Assembly (NCBI RefSeq): GCF_019578655.1
Contig: NC_063262.1
Coordinates: 1,495,582 to 1,559,581, forward strand
Reading direction: 5' to 3'
Length of the DNA: 64,000 nt
Origin: Ricinus communis
Taxonomy: Eukaryota > Streptophyta > Magnoliopsida > Malpighiales > Euphorbiaceae
This document shows positions 23,752 to 35,276 of this stretch, piece after piece (position 1 is the stretch's first letter; every line of letters begins with the position of its first letter). Under the pieces are notes generated by a model that was given only the letters and a program-made list of their open reading frames with translations, searched no databases and was not told the origin of the DNA. The position numbers and the translations under genes are program-made.

Positions 23752-25201
23752 ATGGCTGATGCAAAGCATGCTGCAGTTGAGCTGCTTCAAGCTCAAGCAC
23801 ATATATGGAATCATATGTTCAACTTCATAAACTCAATGTCCCTTAAATCTGCAATTCAGCTAGGCATCCCTGATGCCATCCATAGCCATGGTAGACCCAT
23901 CTCCCTTTCTCAGCTCATTGCTGCCTTACCTGTCCACCCAGCCAAAGCCCGATGTATCCCTCGCCTAATGCGCATTTTGGTTCATTCTGGTTTCTTTGCT
24001 AATGCAAAGATCAAAGGAAACGATGAAGAAGAAGGGTTTGTTCTTACCAGTGCATCTAAACTCCTTCTTAAGGACGACCCTTTGAGCGTTACCCCGTTCT
24101 TGCTAGCCATGCTTGACCCCATTCTAACAGAACCATGGCACTATGTGAGCACTTGGTTTCAGAATGATGATGCTACTCCATTTGATACTGCTCATGGAAT
24201 GGCGTTTTGGGAGTATGCCGGCAATGAACCAAAGCTCAACAATTTTTTTAATGAAGCTATGGCTAGTGATGCAAGGCTGGTCATGAGAGTGTTGATTGAT
24301 GAGTACAAGGGAGTGTTTGAAGGGTTGAATTCGTTAGTTGATGTTGGAGGTGGCACAGGAACTATGGCTGCAGCCATAGCTAAAGCATTTCCTCAGTTGG
24401 ATTGCATTGTATTTGATCTTCCACATGTAGTGGCTGGTCTGCAAAGCAGTGCGAACTTGAAATATGTTGGAGGCAACATGTTTGAGGGGGTTCCTCCTGC
24501 AGATGCAATTTTACTCAAGGTACATTAAATAACTACAATTTATATATCTCTTTCTTCTTTTTTCTAATTTAAATAAGGATGCATGTCATTCAGTTTATAA
24601 TAATTAAAAAAATTATACGAATTTCAATTTATAAAATTAGACAAATTTAATAGTTTTGATATGTTAACTTTTATGAATAAAGAATTTGAAAGTGACCTTT
24701 TACTTTAATTACTAAATTAATATCATCTATCTTAAATAAAGAAAAATTCATAGGTCAAATGGGCTAAACGAGAACTCTACTCTTAAAATTATTAATGAGC
24801 TGTGACTTTATATTATTGTAGTACTTCTTTTCAATTAGTGGGCTGTAAGTTTAAACTCCAATTAACATACTTTGATTTTTATCATTGATGGAAAGTAGTG
24901 GATTATGCATGATTGGAGCGACGAAGAATGCTTAAAGATACTTCAGCGAAGTAAAGAAGCAATTAAAGGCAAAAAAGGAGGAAAACTGATTATTATTGAT
25001 ATGGTGTCGGAGAACCAACAAGTAATTGATGATCAATATGTTGAAACACAACTTTTCTTTGATATGCTGATGATGGCATTACAAACTGGTAAGGAGAGAA
25101 ACAACAAAGAATGGGGCAAACTCTTTTTAGATGCTGGTTTCAGTAACTATAAGATAACTCCAATATTAGGTTTAAGATCTGTTATTGAAGTTTATCTTTA
25201 A
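23752..25201 (+). CDS. OMT2: class II plant O-methyltransferase, two exons, intact
   Basis: Exon 1 is 23752-24519 (256 codons). The 379-bp intron 24520-24898 has GT..AG ends and phase 0. Exon 2 is 24899-25201 (100 codons plus stop), giving 356 residues. The intron sits at the same codon boundary as in OMT1 (LLK|WI). SAM motif I LVDVGGGTG is at 195-203, VFDLPHVV at 220-227 and GGNMF at 240-244 (OMT1 has GGDMF). Catalytic His260 is in WIMHDW; Asp290 and Glu322 fill the other catalytic positions. The N-terminal dimerisation region runs about 8-115. An AATAAA at 25342-25347 is a fitting poly(A) signal. The substrate is unknown; the fold is that of phenolic/stilbenoid/flavonoid OMTs using SAM. It heads the pair OMT2/psi-OMT3 and has a near-identical twin, OMT4. 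Confidence 0.94.
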
Positions 25202-26260
25202 ATATATAATATATTTTCGTTATATTAATTTGATTTCAATCGGACTTCGAGCTTGTGATCTTTCAACACTTCTATAGTTATATTAGTGACTACTTGTATT
25301 GGTATGTTTACGATACTATGTTAAGAATACATGTTGATATTAATAAAGCAGAAACTGTGGGTTGATTACCCTTGTTTAAGTCAATCAATTAGACATTTCC
25401 ATTACTACCGAAAGGGCTACCAAATTTTGTGGCTGCATTGGATGGTCTCTATGATCCACGTCTCACCAAATTTATCTGCTTTAATAAAAACTATTGTTAT
25501 AAAAAAGTCTATAGTATGAAAACAATTCACTTTCTTCTAATCTAAGAGGATGTATAAAAATAAAGTATCGAGTTTAAGTTTTAAATATGCAATTGTGTTA
25601 AGACTCTTGAAATAATATGTTACTACCTATAAGGATCATATGCTCGATATGCTCTAAATCAATTCTAAATATATTTTTATAAAAAATAACTTTTTTCTTC
25701 TATTAAACTAGCAACCAGACGATATAATTTATAGGGTGGGATTAATATATGCGACCCCTTAAATTATTATAAGACATAGTAAAAGATTACCCTTTAATAG
25801 GGTGTATAAAAATATTATGTCACCTTTAACTTCAAAATCAAAATATGCTCATTCCTTAATTTCCAATCTTTCTCTTTTAACTATTTCTTTTGTAAAAAAA
25901 AAAAAAAAAACTGAGAAACTTGTTATATACATCAAATTTATTTTTTCATGAGAAATAAATTTATATTGATAGTTTTCTTTTTCTTTAAATCTCAGTGCTT
26001 CTGTTCTTAATTATTGGAGCAATTTCATTCTTCTTCATCAATTCCATTTCGTATTTATATTTTTTATAAGAATTTTCATAGCGCACCATTTTTTGAAAAT
26101 TCTTTTTCCGGTCAAAAGAAATTCTTACAATTTCTTTTTCAAAATATTTTGTTTATACGATTTTTTTTTTGTCATAATTTGATTAGAAAAAAAATACCAA
26201 AATTATATCTATAAGATACTGAAAGATATTTTTTTAAGAATTTGCATATCTGTAATATAT
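25202..26260. other. OMT2 3' flank
   Basis: AATAAA at 25342 marks the likely transcript end. The flank up to about 25720 resembles the 3' flank of psi-OMT3 (28999-29590): TTGAGCTTGTGATTTTTC-like and ACCCTTGTTTAA..CAATCAATTAGAC blocks recur. The OMT2-to-OMT3 tandem duplication therefore included the 3' flank. No other gene is seen. Confidence 0.5.
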
Positions 26261-26268
26261 CTTAAATA

Positions 26269-27010
26269 TAGTACCGGCTCAAGACATAGGCTACTGAGAC
26301 CAATCCATAAGGCCGCCCAATAAAACAGCGAGCCTCTAAAAATCAGAGGTTTCGATTTTTTAATATATAAATAATTATTAATTTTGTAAACTTCTGATAT
26401 TATTAAAATTCTAAATAAATTTGATGTATAATGTAATAATTAACATTAATAATCTACTTAGTAACTCGTTAAAGGATTTTAAATTAAAAATAAATAAATA
26501 TTAATTATATTATATATCTAAGTTAAAATTGCTTAATAATGATAATTTAAGAAAATTGTATTCTTTCTAAAACATGACATGCTTCCTAATAATGATAATC
26601 TATATTTATTTTATAGAATTAAAAATTATAAAAAATAATTATAAATAAAAAATAAAAACATCCGTTACAATATTAAATTTTATAAATAAAGATATATTAT
26701 TTTTTAAATGCACAGATAACTTATAAATTCTATTAATCATTCTCATTCCGGTAGCTTTAGAGAAAAAATTTCCAAAATTAAAATTAATAAATCTTATTTG
26801 CATTCAACTATGTTACACAAAAGGTAAATAATTTAGTTGTATTATCAATTAAAAAAGATATACTTTTTAAATTTGAATATAAAAATTTAATTAGTGATTT
26901 TGCAACTCAAAAAATTAAAAAAAAATTGATAATTTCTAAAATTTATTTATATTAATAAAGTCACAAATTAAATATTATCTAAGGCCATAGAGGATGTTGA
27001 GCCGACCCTA
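26269..27010. mobile_element. Non-autonomous hAT-like DNA element, copy 1
   Basis: The ends are TAGTACCGGCTCAA (left) and, reversed, TAGGGTCGGCTCAA (right): 14-bp terminal inverted repeats with three mismatches. They are flanked by an 8-bp target duplication CTTAAATA / CTTAAAAA (26261-26268, 27011-27018) with one difference. An 8-bp duplication with CGGCTC-type termini is the hAT signature. The 742-bp interior is AT-rich with no transposase. It is repeated within the segmental copy at 53859-54597. Confidence 0.75.
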
Positions 27011-27018
27011 CTTAAAAA

Positions 27019-28044
27019 TAAAGAATAATCAAAAGAATCTTGAAAATTTGTTTATAACTAGACTATGGGAAAAAAAAGTAAAACCTTAGCCGCCTCTCCT
27101 ATTTTTCTCTCTTTTTTTTTATTCTTAGCAAAATTTCATTTTTTAGCCCTCCGCCGGTTACTTTTAGATTTGCAGCGGTTTTTTTTTATTATTAATTAGT
27201 TATAATAAATAAATATTAATATTTTTAAGAAGCTTTATGATTTTTCATTATAGAAGCTTTGAGTTCTCATTTTATAGAAATTTTATGCTCATCCATTATA
27301 GTGATTTTGAGTTCTCCCTCTATGGGAATGGTGAATAGAAAAAAAAAATTAAATCTGACATTCAAATAATCAGGCTCGTTAAAATACATCAATAAAGCGA
27401 TATATGACTTAGTGCCACCGAGTTGAACGTTCTTCCTACAGAATTGTAATTTAGCGCTCCTTCAACATGATTGATGATTGTTATATGTAGCTTTCTTTAC
27501 TTGTATTTCTTGATGTTTGATGTTTATTTTTATCTTTTATATCAAGATGTACTTATTAATCCTTATTAATGGAATATACATATTTCTTCTAAATAAAAAA
27601 AGTAACTAGATTATGGAATGTTAACATGAGGTTTTTTTTTTGCTACTAAGAAGAAAGCTCCATAGTTTACTATAATTTACACAAATATTATACGTTAAAT
27701 AAAATAAGTATTAATTCATGTTGCAATATTGTAGTTACCGTCTAATAAATAAGATGGTAATAATATTCAATAACAATAGGAATCTTTGTAATAAGATAAT
27801 CTATTTATCAAAAAAAAAAAAAAAACCAATAAGTATCTTTATATGGCGATACAAATCAAAATATTGAGTTTTCAGAAACTAATATATGAACTGATAAATG
27901 GACTCATGGGATAAGCTTGATGAGTTTCTTGGCAAATAAAAATAAAAATATTTTCATCATCGGAGGTTGAATTCTCGAAACTTCAAAAAAAGCATCTTAC
28001 GTAAATACAAAGTTTAATAAGCATTATATTATTATCCTTTCACC
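27019..28044. other. Upstream region of psi-OMT3, paralogous to the OMT2 upstream region
   Basis: About 27235-27600 resembles 22985-23350: GAGTTCTCCCTCT, TATGACTTAGTGCCACCGA and AACGTTCTT occur in the same order. The older tandem duplication therefore covered promoter-distal DNA as well as the gene. No coding sequence is seen. Confidence 0.5.
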
Positions 28045-28147
28045 TATATATTGGTGCATTCTATGGCCTTGTATGATCAAAGTTGTTGATAATTCTATAT
28101 ATATATATTTGAGAACACAAACACCATCTGATCAAGAAATTCTAAAG

Positions 28148-28998
28148 ATGGCTGATGGAAAGCATGATGCTCACGAGTTGCTTCAAGCTCAAGCACATAT
28201 ATGGAATCATATATTCAACTTCATAAACTCAATGTCTCTTAAATCTGCAATTCAGCTAGGCATCCCTGATGCCATCCATAGCCATAGCAGACCCATCTTC
28301 TCCCAGCTCATTGCCGCCTTACCTGTCCACCCAGCCAAAGCCCGATGTATCCCTCGCCTAATGCGCATTTTGATTCATTCTGGTTTCTTTGCTAAAGCAA
28401 AGATCGAAGAAAACGATGAAGAAGAAGGGTATGTTCTTACCAATGCATCTAAACTCCTCCTTAAGGAAAACCATTCGAGTGCTGCACCGTTCTTGCTATC
28501 CATGCTTGACCCAATTTTAACAGAACCATGGCATTATGTGAGCACTTGGTTTCAAAATGATGATGCTACTCCATTTCATACTGCTCATGAAATGAGGTTT
28601 TGGGAGTATGCTGGCAATGAACCAAAGGTCACCAATTCTTTTAATAAAGCTATGGCTAGTGATTTTTATTATTGATAAAAAAAAAAACAATGGATTATGC
28701 ATATGACTGGAGCGATGAGGAATGGTTAGAGATACTTAAGCGAAGTAAAGAAGCAATCAAAGGCAAGAAAGGAGGAAAACCGATTATTATTAATATGGTT
28801 TTGGAGAACAGACAAGTAATTGATTATGAGTATATTGAAACACAACATTTAATTAATGTGTTAATGATGGCGGTGCAAATTGGTAAGGAGAGGAACAGCA
28901 AAGAATGGGGCAAACTCTTTCTTAGATGCTGGTTTCAGTGACTATAAGATAATTCCTGTATGGGGTTTAAGGTCTGTCATTGAACTTTATCCTTAAAT
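28148..28998 (+). pseudogene. psi-OMT3: OMT with internal deletion and frameshifts
   Basis: The first 175 or so codons are OMT-like (start MADGKHDAHELLQ at 28148; MASD at about 28660) and then run into a stop at 28673. Compared with OMT2, about 604 bp are missing, corresponding to 24273-24876. That removes all of the SAM-binding region (codons 174-256), the splice donor and most of the intron, so exon 1 joins the tail of the intron at a shared TGAT. The acceptor AG is gone. Two extra bases follow ATGCAT, breaking the catalytic His-Asp context, and one extra base near 28917 shifts the C-terminus. A codon corresponding to Leu52 is also missing. No active enzyme is possible. A start at 28073 would add 25 unconserved residues. 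Confidence 0.9.
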
Positions 28999-30180
28999 AT
29001 ATAATGTATTCTCGTCGTATTAATTTGGTTTCAGTCAAACTTTGAGCTTGTGATTTTTCAACACTTTTATGGTTGGATTAGTGATTAATTGCATTTGTAT
29101 GTTTATGAGTGCATCTTAATATTAATAAAACAAAAGCTATGGACTGATTACCCTTGTTTAATTCAATCAATTAGACATTTCCATAACTACCAAAAGGGCT
29201 ACAAAATTTATTTGGCTGGATTGGGTGGATCCTACATATGATAATCTGACTTTACATTGGAAAAAAAATTGGTTGAAAATGATGTCAACTGCTATCTACT
29301 TCTTACCAAATTTAGCTGCTTTAATGAAAACTATTTTTATAAAGAAGCTAAATAGTACAAAAAAAAATCACAATTTTTTATTTAAGAGAACGTAGATGAG
29401 ATAGTAAGAGTTTTTTTTAGTTTAACTAAAATTTTCGAATTCAAACCCTAAATATGCAATTACTTTAAAAGTCTTGAGATAATATTTTACCATCTGTAAA
29501 ACTCTTTCCGGCAAACTCTAGATACATGTACACTAAAAAAATATATTTTTTTTCTATTAAAATAGCAACCAGACAGCATAATTTGTAGGCTGAGACTTCT
29601 ACAATTCTTATCATTTAACATCAATTATAAGCTTTGTGGAACTTCTATAATTCTAAACCCTTATTTGTGAGAATTATAAACATTATGGCACTTTTATAAT
29701 TTTTATTATCAAGATATTTAAGTAAACTTTTTTTATGTTGGCAAAGAAATTAGTCTAAAAAAATTAATTTCTTTTCTTATAATTGTGAGAATTTAATTTC
29801 TTAATCTTAATAAAATTAATATAATAGTGTTACTTTTAAAAATATTATATTATAAAAATAAAAATAAAAAATATAAACTAAAATATAATTTTCTTTTCAT
29901 TTTTTTTACTAACATGGAGATTTGATTTCAAAATTATTTTAAGAAACTAAATAAAAATAATTATCAACTAAAAATTAATTACTTTTGATAAATAATAATT
30001 GTAATAAATATAATTAGATAACATAAACATATAAAGCTTAATATTGATAGTGAGTTATTAATAAATACAGTGAAAGAATTTAAATATTTTATAATCTTAT
30101 ATAATTAAATTTATTTAAAATATAATATATATTAAAATACATAACCCATTATGTAATATTATATATATATATATAGGGTA
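28999..30180. other. psi-OMT3 3' flank, AT-rich
   Basis: An AATAAA at about 29125 corresponds to the OMT2 poly(A) signal. At 29595-29720 ACTTCTATAATTCT-like words repeat in both directions, suggesting a decayed MITE. The region ends in a short (AT) run before 30176. The matching A2 stretch is 55999-57175, with extra repeats. Confidence 0.45.
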
Positions 30181-30187
30181 TAGCCTC

Positions 30188-30463
30188 CCCTAGCTTTCCA
30201 AAATCTTTTTTAGGTTCATGTAGTTTTTATAATTGTTGTTTTAGCCCCTCTGAAAATATTATATTTTTCTTTATAATTCCTTTGTTTACATTCTTTGTAA
30301 TAGGGATAACATTTTATTTATCCCCTAGCTTTTAAAATCTTTTTAGGTTCATGTATTTTTTTCATAATTGTTGTTTTACCCCTCTAAAAATATTAGATTT
30401 TTCTTTATAATTCTTTTTTTTATATATATTCTTTGTAATAGGGATAACATTTTATTTATTCCG
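30188..30463. repeat. Tandem duplication of about 138 bp
   Basis: Two adjacent diverged copies each run from CTAGCTTT..AAAATC through TTTAGGTTCATGTA, ATTGTTGTTTTA.CCCCTCT and TCTTTGTAATAGGG to ATAACATTTTATTTAT. The same pair is in copy A2 at about 57189-57460, so it predates the block duplication. Confidence 0.75.
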
Positions 30464-31066
30464 TGAAACAATCCGCCACTATATATATCCGTACTTTAAG
30501 TAAATCCTTTTACACTTAAAGAAAAGCTCTTCACGGGAGTTAAAGCACCTTACCGGTCAATTGCTCAATTTAATTTTTTCGTTAATCTTTTTATAATTGA
30601 TGTTATTTACTTGCAATTGTAAATTAAAAGATGAGCTTCAAACGCTTACCTAGTCTATATTTATGTGTTTAATTTATAAGATTCGTAATATACAAATAAA
30701 ATCATTTAAATTTATATATAAAAAATAAAATATTATACAATCAACCAAAAAGCGAAGAATGAAAATAAACTTACTCTTTCAGAAAATTAATTAAAATTTA
30801 ATTGATGATAAAAAAGATATAAAGACAGTTGAAATGTGAAGAGAGCAAGTGATGGAAGAGGGAAGAAATAGAATAAAATTGGAAACGAAGGACTGAACAC
30901 GTCTAAATTTGAAGGCCATAATTGTGTCCCCTCAAACAAAAAGTAATTCTTGCCCCTTCACATCAAAGGTTGAGCCACCAGCTACATGAAAAATCATGCA
31001 TACCAAACAAGCATTACGCATGCTGCACTCAAATCTGATGATCCAATAATTACTACACATAAAAAG

Positions 31067-31125
31067 AGAAAAAGCTGATTATTATTGATATGGTTTTGGA
31101 GAACCAACAAGTAATTCATTATCAG
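31067..31125 (+). pseudogene. 59-bp scrap of OMT exon 2
   Basis: The + strand reads KLIIIDMVLENQQVI, the tract that carries Asp290 in OMT2 (residues 285-299). Similarity stops abruptly on both sides. The sequence mixes features of OMT2 (IIID) and psi-OMT3 (VLEN), so it came from a related member of the pair. It lies inside the TIR element 30950-31646. Confidence 0.75.
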
Positions 31126-31196
31126 ATTCAATTTAAATCTTAATCTAGTAAGTATATATAATAAGTCATTGATTCAACTTATGGATTAACCACTAG

Positions 31197-31198
<2 letters not shown>

Positions 31199-31232
<34 letters not shown>
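31199..31232. repeat. (TA)n microsatellite
   Basis: A run of about 16 TA units. The A2 counterpart (58194-58216) is shorter. Another run lies at 33234-33262, with its counterpart at 60217-60255. Confidence 0.9.
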
Positions 31233-31235
<3 letters not shown>

Positions 31236-31712
31236 CATGCAAAAACCTATTTAAAATATTTTTACTTCAATTATTATTAATATAATTTATATAATGCTAA
31301 CTAATTTTTATAAATAAAACAAATATCACAATTTATAATTACTGATTATGAGCTTTTACTAAATATTAAGTTAAAATTATATAAAATTGGCTCATGTTTT
31401 TTTTTTTTTTTTGAAGGTTTAGCGGAAGGAAGAAAAAGAAAAGGATAAGATTAGAAATTAAAAAATTTATCCTCACAAATAGAGATGACAATATATATAT
31501 ATATGCTATCAATGATATTTACTGTATACATTAATTATTCATGTAGATGTGGCTCAACTTGAACCAACGATAGGAAAACAAAGATGACTAAACATGAAAG
31601 TGATCGTAAAGGGCTGTGGCATAAACCTTTTGATGTGAAGGGGCAACAAACAGGAGTGGGTTAATGCCCTCTTTATTTGTGGGGTTGTATCATACCCATA
31701 AAACAATATATT

Positions 31713-32410
31713 TATATTTATCATACCCATAAAATATTATACAATCTCCCAAAAGATGGAGAGTATAATAACAACCTAATTTGTTTGGAGAATAATTAAT
31801 ATTTGAATAATAAAAAGATTCTCACGACTTCAACAAATATAAATATAGTTGAGATGCTATTAATCAATTATTTTTAGTTATGCTACAAAAATTTAATATG
31901 TTTTTAATAGAATATACTAAAATAAAATATCTATGCTGATAAATAAAAGATAGAAATGTTTAATATTTTAGCTTCAATATTTTTTTTAAGATTTTTAATC
32001 TTATATTGTAATACTTTAATAGTAAATTAGTCACTATTAAATAAAAAATAGAATTTATTTTCAGGCAAAATAAAATAGGAGAGAAAGAATGTAAGAGGAA
32101 ATAGGTTTTAAACTTTTAAATTAAAAAGAATAAAATATCTATAGTAAAAAAATTGTAATAATCTAAATTCACTAATAACAAAGTTAAATTCAAAATATTT
32201 TAAAACTTTTATCTGTATAAAATATATAAATCCATAAAACAGTACAATTCAAATTGTTTAATATATAAAAAATAATATTAATCATTCATTTATATTATAT
32301 CTATATGCTACAGAATCTGCAATAAAAACCAGCACTCGTATAACTCCTGGAACTTTATCTGGAGAGTTCCAGTTTTTAACAGAATTCAAGGATAGCAGAA
32401 GCAAGGCTCC
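31713..32410. repeat. Internal repeat R, first copy
   Basis: About 31725-32297 matches 33565-34138, and about 32298-32410 matches 35142-35256 (GCTACAGAATCTG, GGAACTTTATCTGGA, GGATAGCAGAAGCAAGG). In this copy the two parts touch; in the second copy they are about 1 kb apart. No ORF. The same arrangement occurs in A2. Confidence 0.8.
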
Positions 32411-32429
32411 ATAATAGAAAAAATAGGGA

Positions 32430-33227
32430 GAATTACCTTTATATCCAGGCTGAAACTCAATATTTCACATTTATAAAAAAAACTTAGTATTTTTCGTAAA
32501 TTGATCAATCTTTCGTAAATTATTAAATTTCACAAAAGTAATAATATTATATATATATATTTTTTAAGTAGTAAGACTTATCAGGTAGCTAGTCACTTTT
32601 AAATTTAAAATTAAAGAGATAAAATTTAAAAATTTACAAATCAATGGTCTTCAAACCGAAGTAAAATTACTTTGCTTTAAACAAAGTAATAATAGAAGCC
32701 ACTGTAATAAACAATTAGTAAATTTTAATTATTTTCTTATTATTTTTTATGTTAGTTTTTTATTGAATTATTATTCATGGTAAATGCTGACATGAAAAAT
32801 ATGATTCACAGTATGATTTATGTAATAAGATGTGCAAAGGATATTGCTAAGACGTTTAACAAACTTCGAATTTAAACTGCAGGACCAAAGCCTATAGCAT
32901 ATCGCAGATAATTTTAGATTACAGATAATTGACATCCGAATGGAGGATTCATATTAACTTTGGAAGATGTAATTCTATTAAGGCTAAATTATGGGCTAAG
33001 GACAAGATCCAACATTTCATATAAAATTATTCCTAAAAGTTGATTTCAGCAGAATGACGGAATAAAAGAGTTAATTGTCAGATTGTATTAACAAACTAAA
33101 TTCAAACTTGTCAATACTCGGCTCGTTAGCTTGTGAGCTAACTCGTTTATAGACTTATAAGCTTATTCGTGAGCTAACTCATTAATGAATTTGTGTTTAA
33201 ACTCATAAGAGATATATAATGTTTTTA

Positions 33228-33266
<39 letters not shown>

Positions 33267-33560
33267 GTGTAAAAATATATTTGTTTTTATTATATAGTAT
33301 AATTAACTTCTATTAAGCATTTAATGTTCAAAATCAATCAATTCAACATAATAATAAAATAAATTATATTGTTAAATAAATCAATAAAATTAAAAAATTT
33401 AAGTTAAAATTAATAAATAAGTTCTAAATAAATTCTAATGAGTCAAGCTCAAAAAAATTTGAGAGGAAAAGAAAAGGAAAATCCGTATAATATAGTCCAT
33501 ATTTATGAGTTTAACTTATAAAATTCTGTAATCTATAAATATAATTATTTTAAATTCATA
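32430..33560. other. AT-rich spacer with GAGCTAACTCG-type repeats
   Basis: No gene. At 33115-33200 short words GCTCGTTAGC, GTGAGCTAACTC and TAAGCTTATTCGTGAGC repeat, and AGTCAAGCTCAAA lies at 33442. Such 'GAGCTCG/AACTCG' tracts are frequent in old plant DNA transposons. No ends or target duplication could be fixed. Confidence 0.35.
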
Positions 33561-33564
33561 TAAA

Positions 33565-35256
33565 AATAAAATATTATATAATCTCCCAAAAAATGGAGAG
33601 TATAATAACAACCTAATTTGTTTGGAGAATAATTAACATTTGAATAATAAAAAGATTATCACGACCTCAACAAATATAAATATAGTTGAGATGCTGTTAA
33701 TCAATTCTTTTAGTTATGCTACAAAAGTTTAATATTTGTTTAATAGAATATACTAAAATAAAATATCTATGCTGATAAATAAAAGATAAAAATATTTAAT
33801 ATCTTAGCTTCAATATTTCTTTTAAGATTTTTAATTTTATATTGTAATACTCTAATAGTAAATTAGTCACTACTAAATAAAAAATAGAATTTATTTTCAG
33901 AGAAAAAAATGATAGGAGAGAAAGAATGTAAGAGGAAATAGGTTGTAAACTTTTAAATTAAGAAGAATAGAATATTAATAGTAAAAAAATTATAATAATC
34001 TAAAATCACTAATAACAAAATTAAATTCAAAATACTTTAAAATTTTTATGTGTACAAAATATATAAATCCACACAACAGTACAATTTAAATTAATTTAAT
34101 ATATAAAAGATAATATTAATCATTCATTTATATTAATACAATGAATATAAAAACTACAAATCATCACTATGTTTATTTGTCAAAATTAACATATGTCAAA
34201 AATCTTTTTTTTCTTTTCAATGTTTCAGCCTTTTTGCATATATTTTAGACTACTTACTAGTTGCACGGATTGTTGTGATTATCTTTTAATTTAATATTCA
34301 GAATTAGTCTAAATAATTTAGAAAGTGTCGTATAAAATCTTTATAAATAGTAAAATATTATTTTAAAAATTTTAACGCATTTCCATACTTAAACTCAAAT
34401 TCAAGGTTTTTATTAAATTCGAAAAAACTCTATTTTATCATTTACACACTTTTAAATATTGACATTTTTATTTCAATTATAAATATCTTTTGATTTGAAA
34501 AACTCGAATTCAACATCTTAATTATTTACAAATTCATAATCTTGAATTTAATTAATGATATATAAATACATATAACAAATAATTTTTCTCTCCATCTCCC
34601 TTCTTTCTTTTTCTTCTATTCCAAATGAAAGAAAAATCACTTCCAATTTTTATTTTCTACCTTTATTCAATTTGTCCAATACTTTTCCACCACATATTTA
34701 GAGAATGAGGCTGGAGATGAAGAGTCCCCATCACCATCAACATAACATCGAGCCCAAGAAAAGAGGATCAATGATAGCTGATGATTCATAAATAATCATA
34801 TTTACAATAATCCAATCAATCAGAAAGCATAAAAATCATTTTCAAAACCATCTTCTTTCTTTCTTGCTTTCTTTTCTTTTCCTTTTTGTTTCTTTTTCAG
34901 ATACAAAATTCAAAACAATCCAATCAGATTCTCTCTTTCCGTCAGAATGTGGTTTATATATTATAATAGGGATATTTTTTTATGATAATAATTTTACTAA
35001 TTCTTTTTAATTGAGAAAACAAACTATCCAAACCATTACACTTTACCCATTTAACCTAAAAAAAAAAAACCCCAACTAGCCCAATTACATTGTCTCAAGA
35101 GAAAACAACAAACAAAAGTAAAAATAAATACAATAGATCTATATGCTACAGAATCTGTAAATTGTCCGATAAAACCAGCACTTATATAACTCCTGGAACT
35201 TTATCTGGATAGTTCCAGTTTTTAACACAATTCGAGGATAGCAGAAGCAAGGATCC
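33565..35256. repeat. Internal repeat R, second copy, split by about 1 kb
   Basis: The parts matching 31725-32410 are 33565-34138 and 35142-35256. The intervening 34139-35141 begins and ends near AATACAAT, which could be an 8-bp target duplication around an insertion; equally, the first copy could have lost this kilobase. The interior shows no terminal inverted repeats and no ORF. Confidence 0.6.
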
Positions 35257-35276
35257 ATAATAAAAAAAATTTCAAA

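Larger units (their letters stand above)
30950..31646. mobile_element. TIR element enclosing an OMT exon scrap, copy 1
   Basis: The core inverted repeats are 30950-30971 (TTGCCCCTTCACATCAAAGG..) and 31624-31646, identical apart from one extra A. Similarity continues inward over GCCAC-type words and outward over CCCC-CAAA-type words, so the full repeats may reach about 30918-31690. The interior holds 59 bp of OMT exon 2. Long degenerate inverted repeats that enclose a host-gene piece suggest a MULE/Pack-type element. No target duplication was found. It is repeated in A2 at 57945-58629. Confidence 0.5.

Noticed and set aside
28073..28147. 25-codon N-terminal extension of psi-OMT3
   Set aside because: The sequence is leader-like with an (AT) run and is not conserved in OMT1, OMT2 or OMT4. 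The TATA-like CTATATATTG at 28044 also leaves little room.
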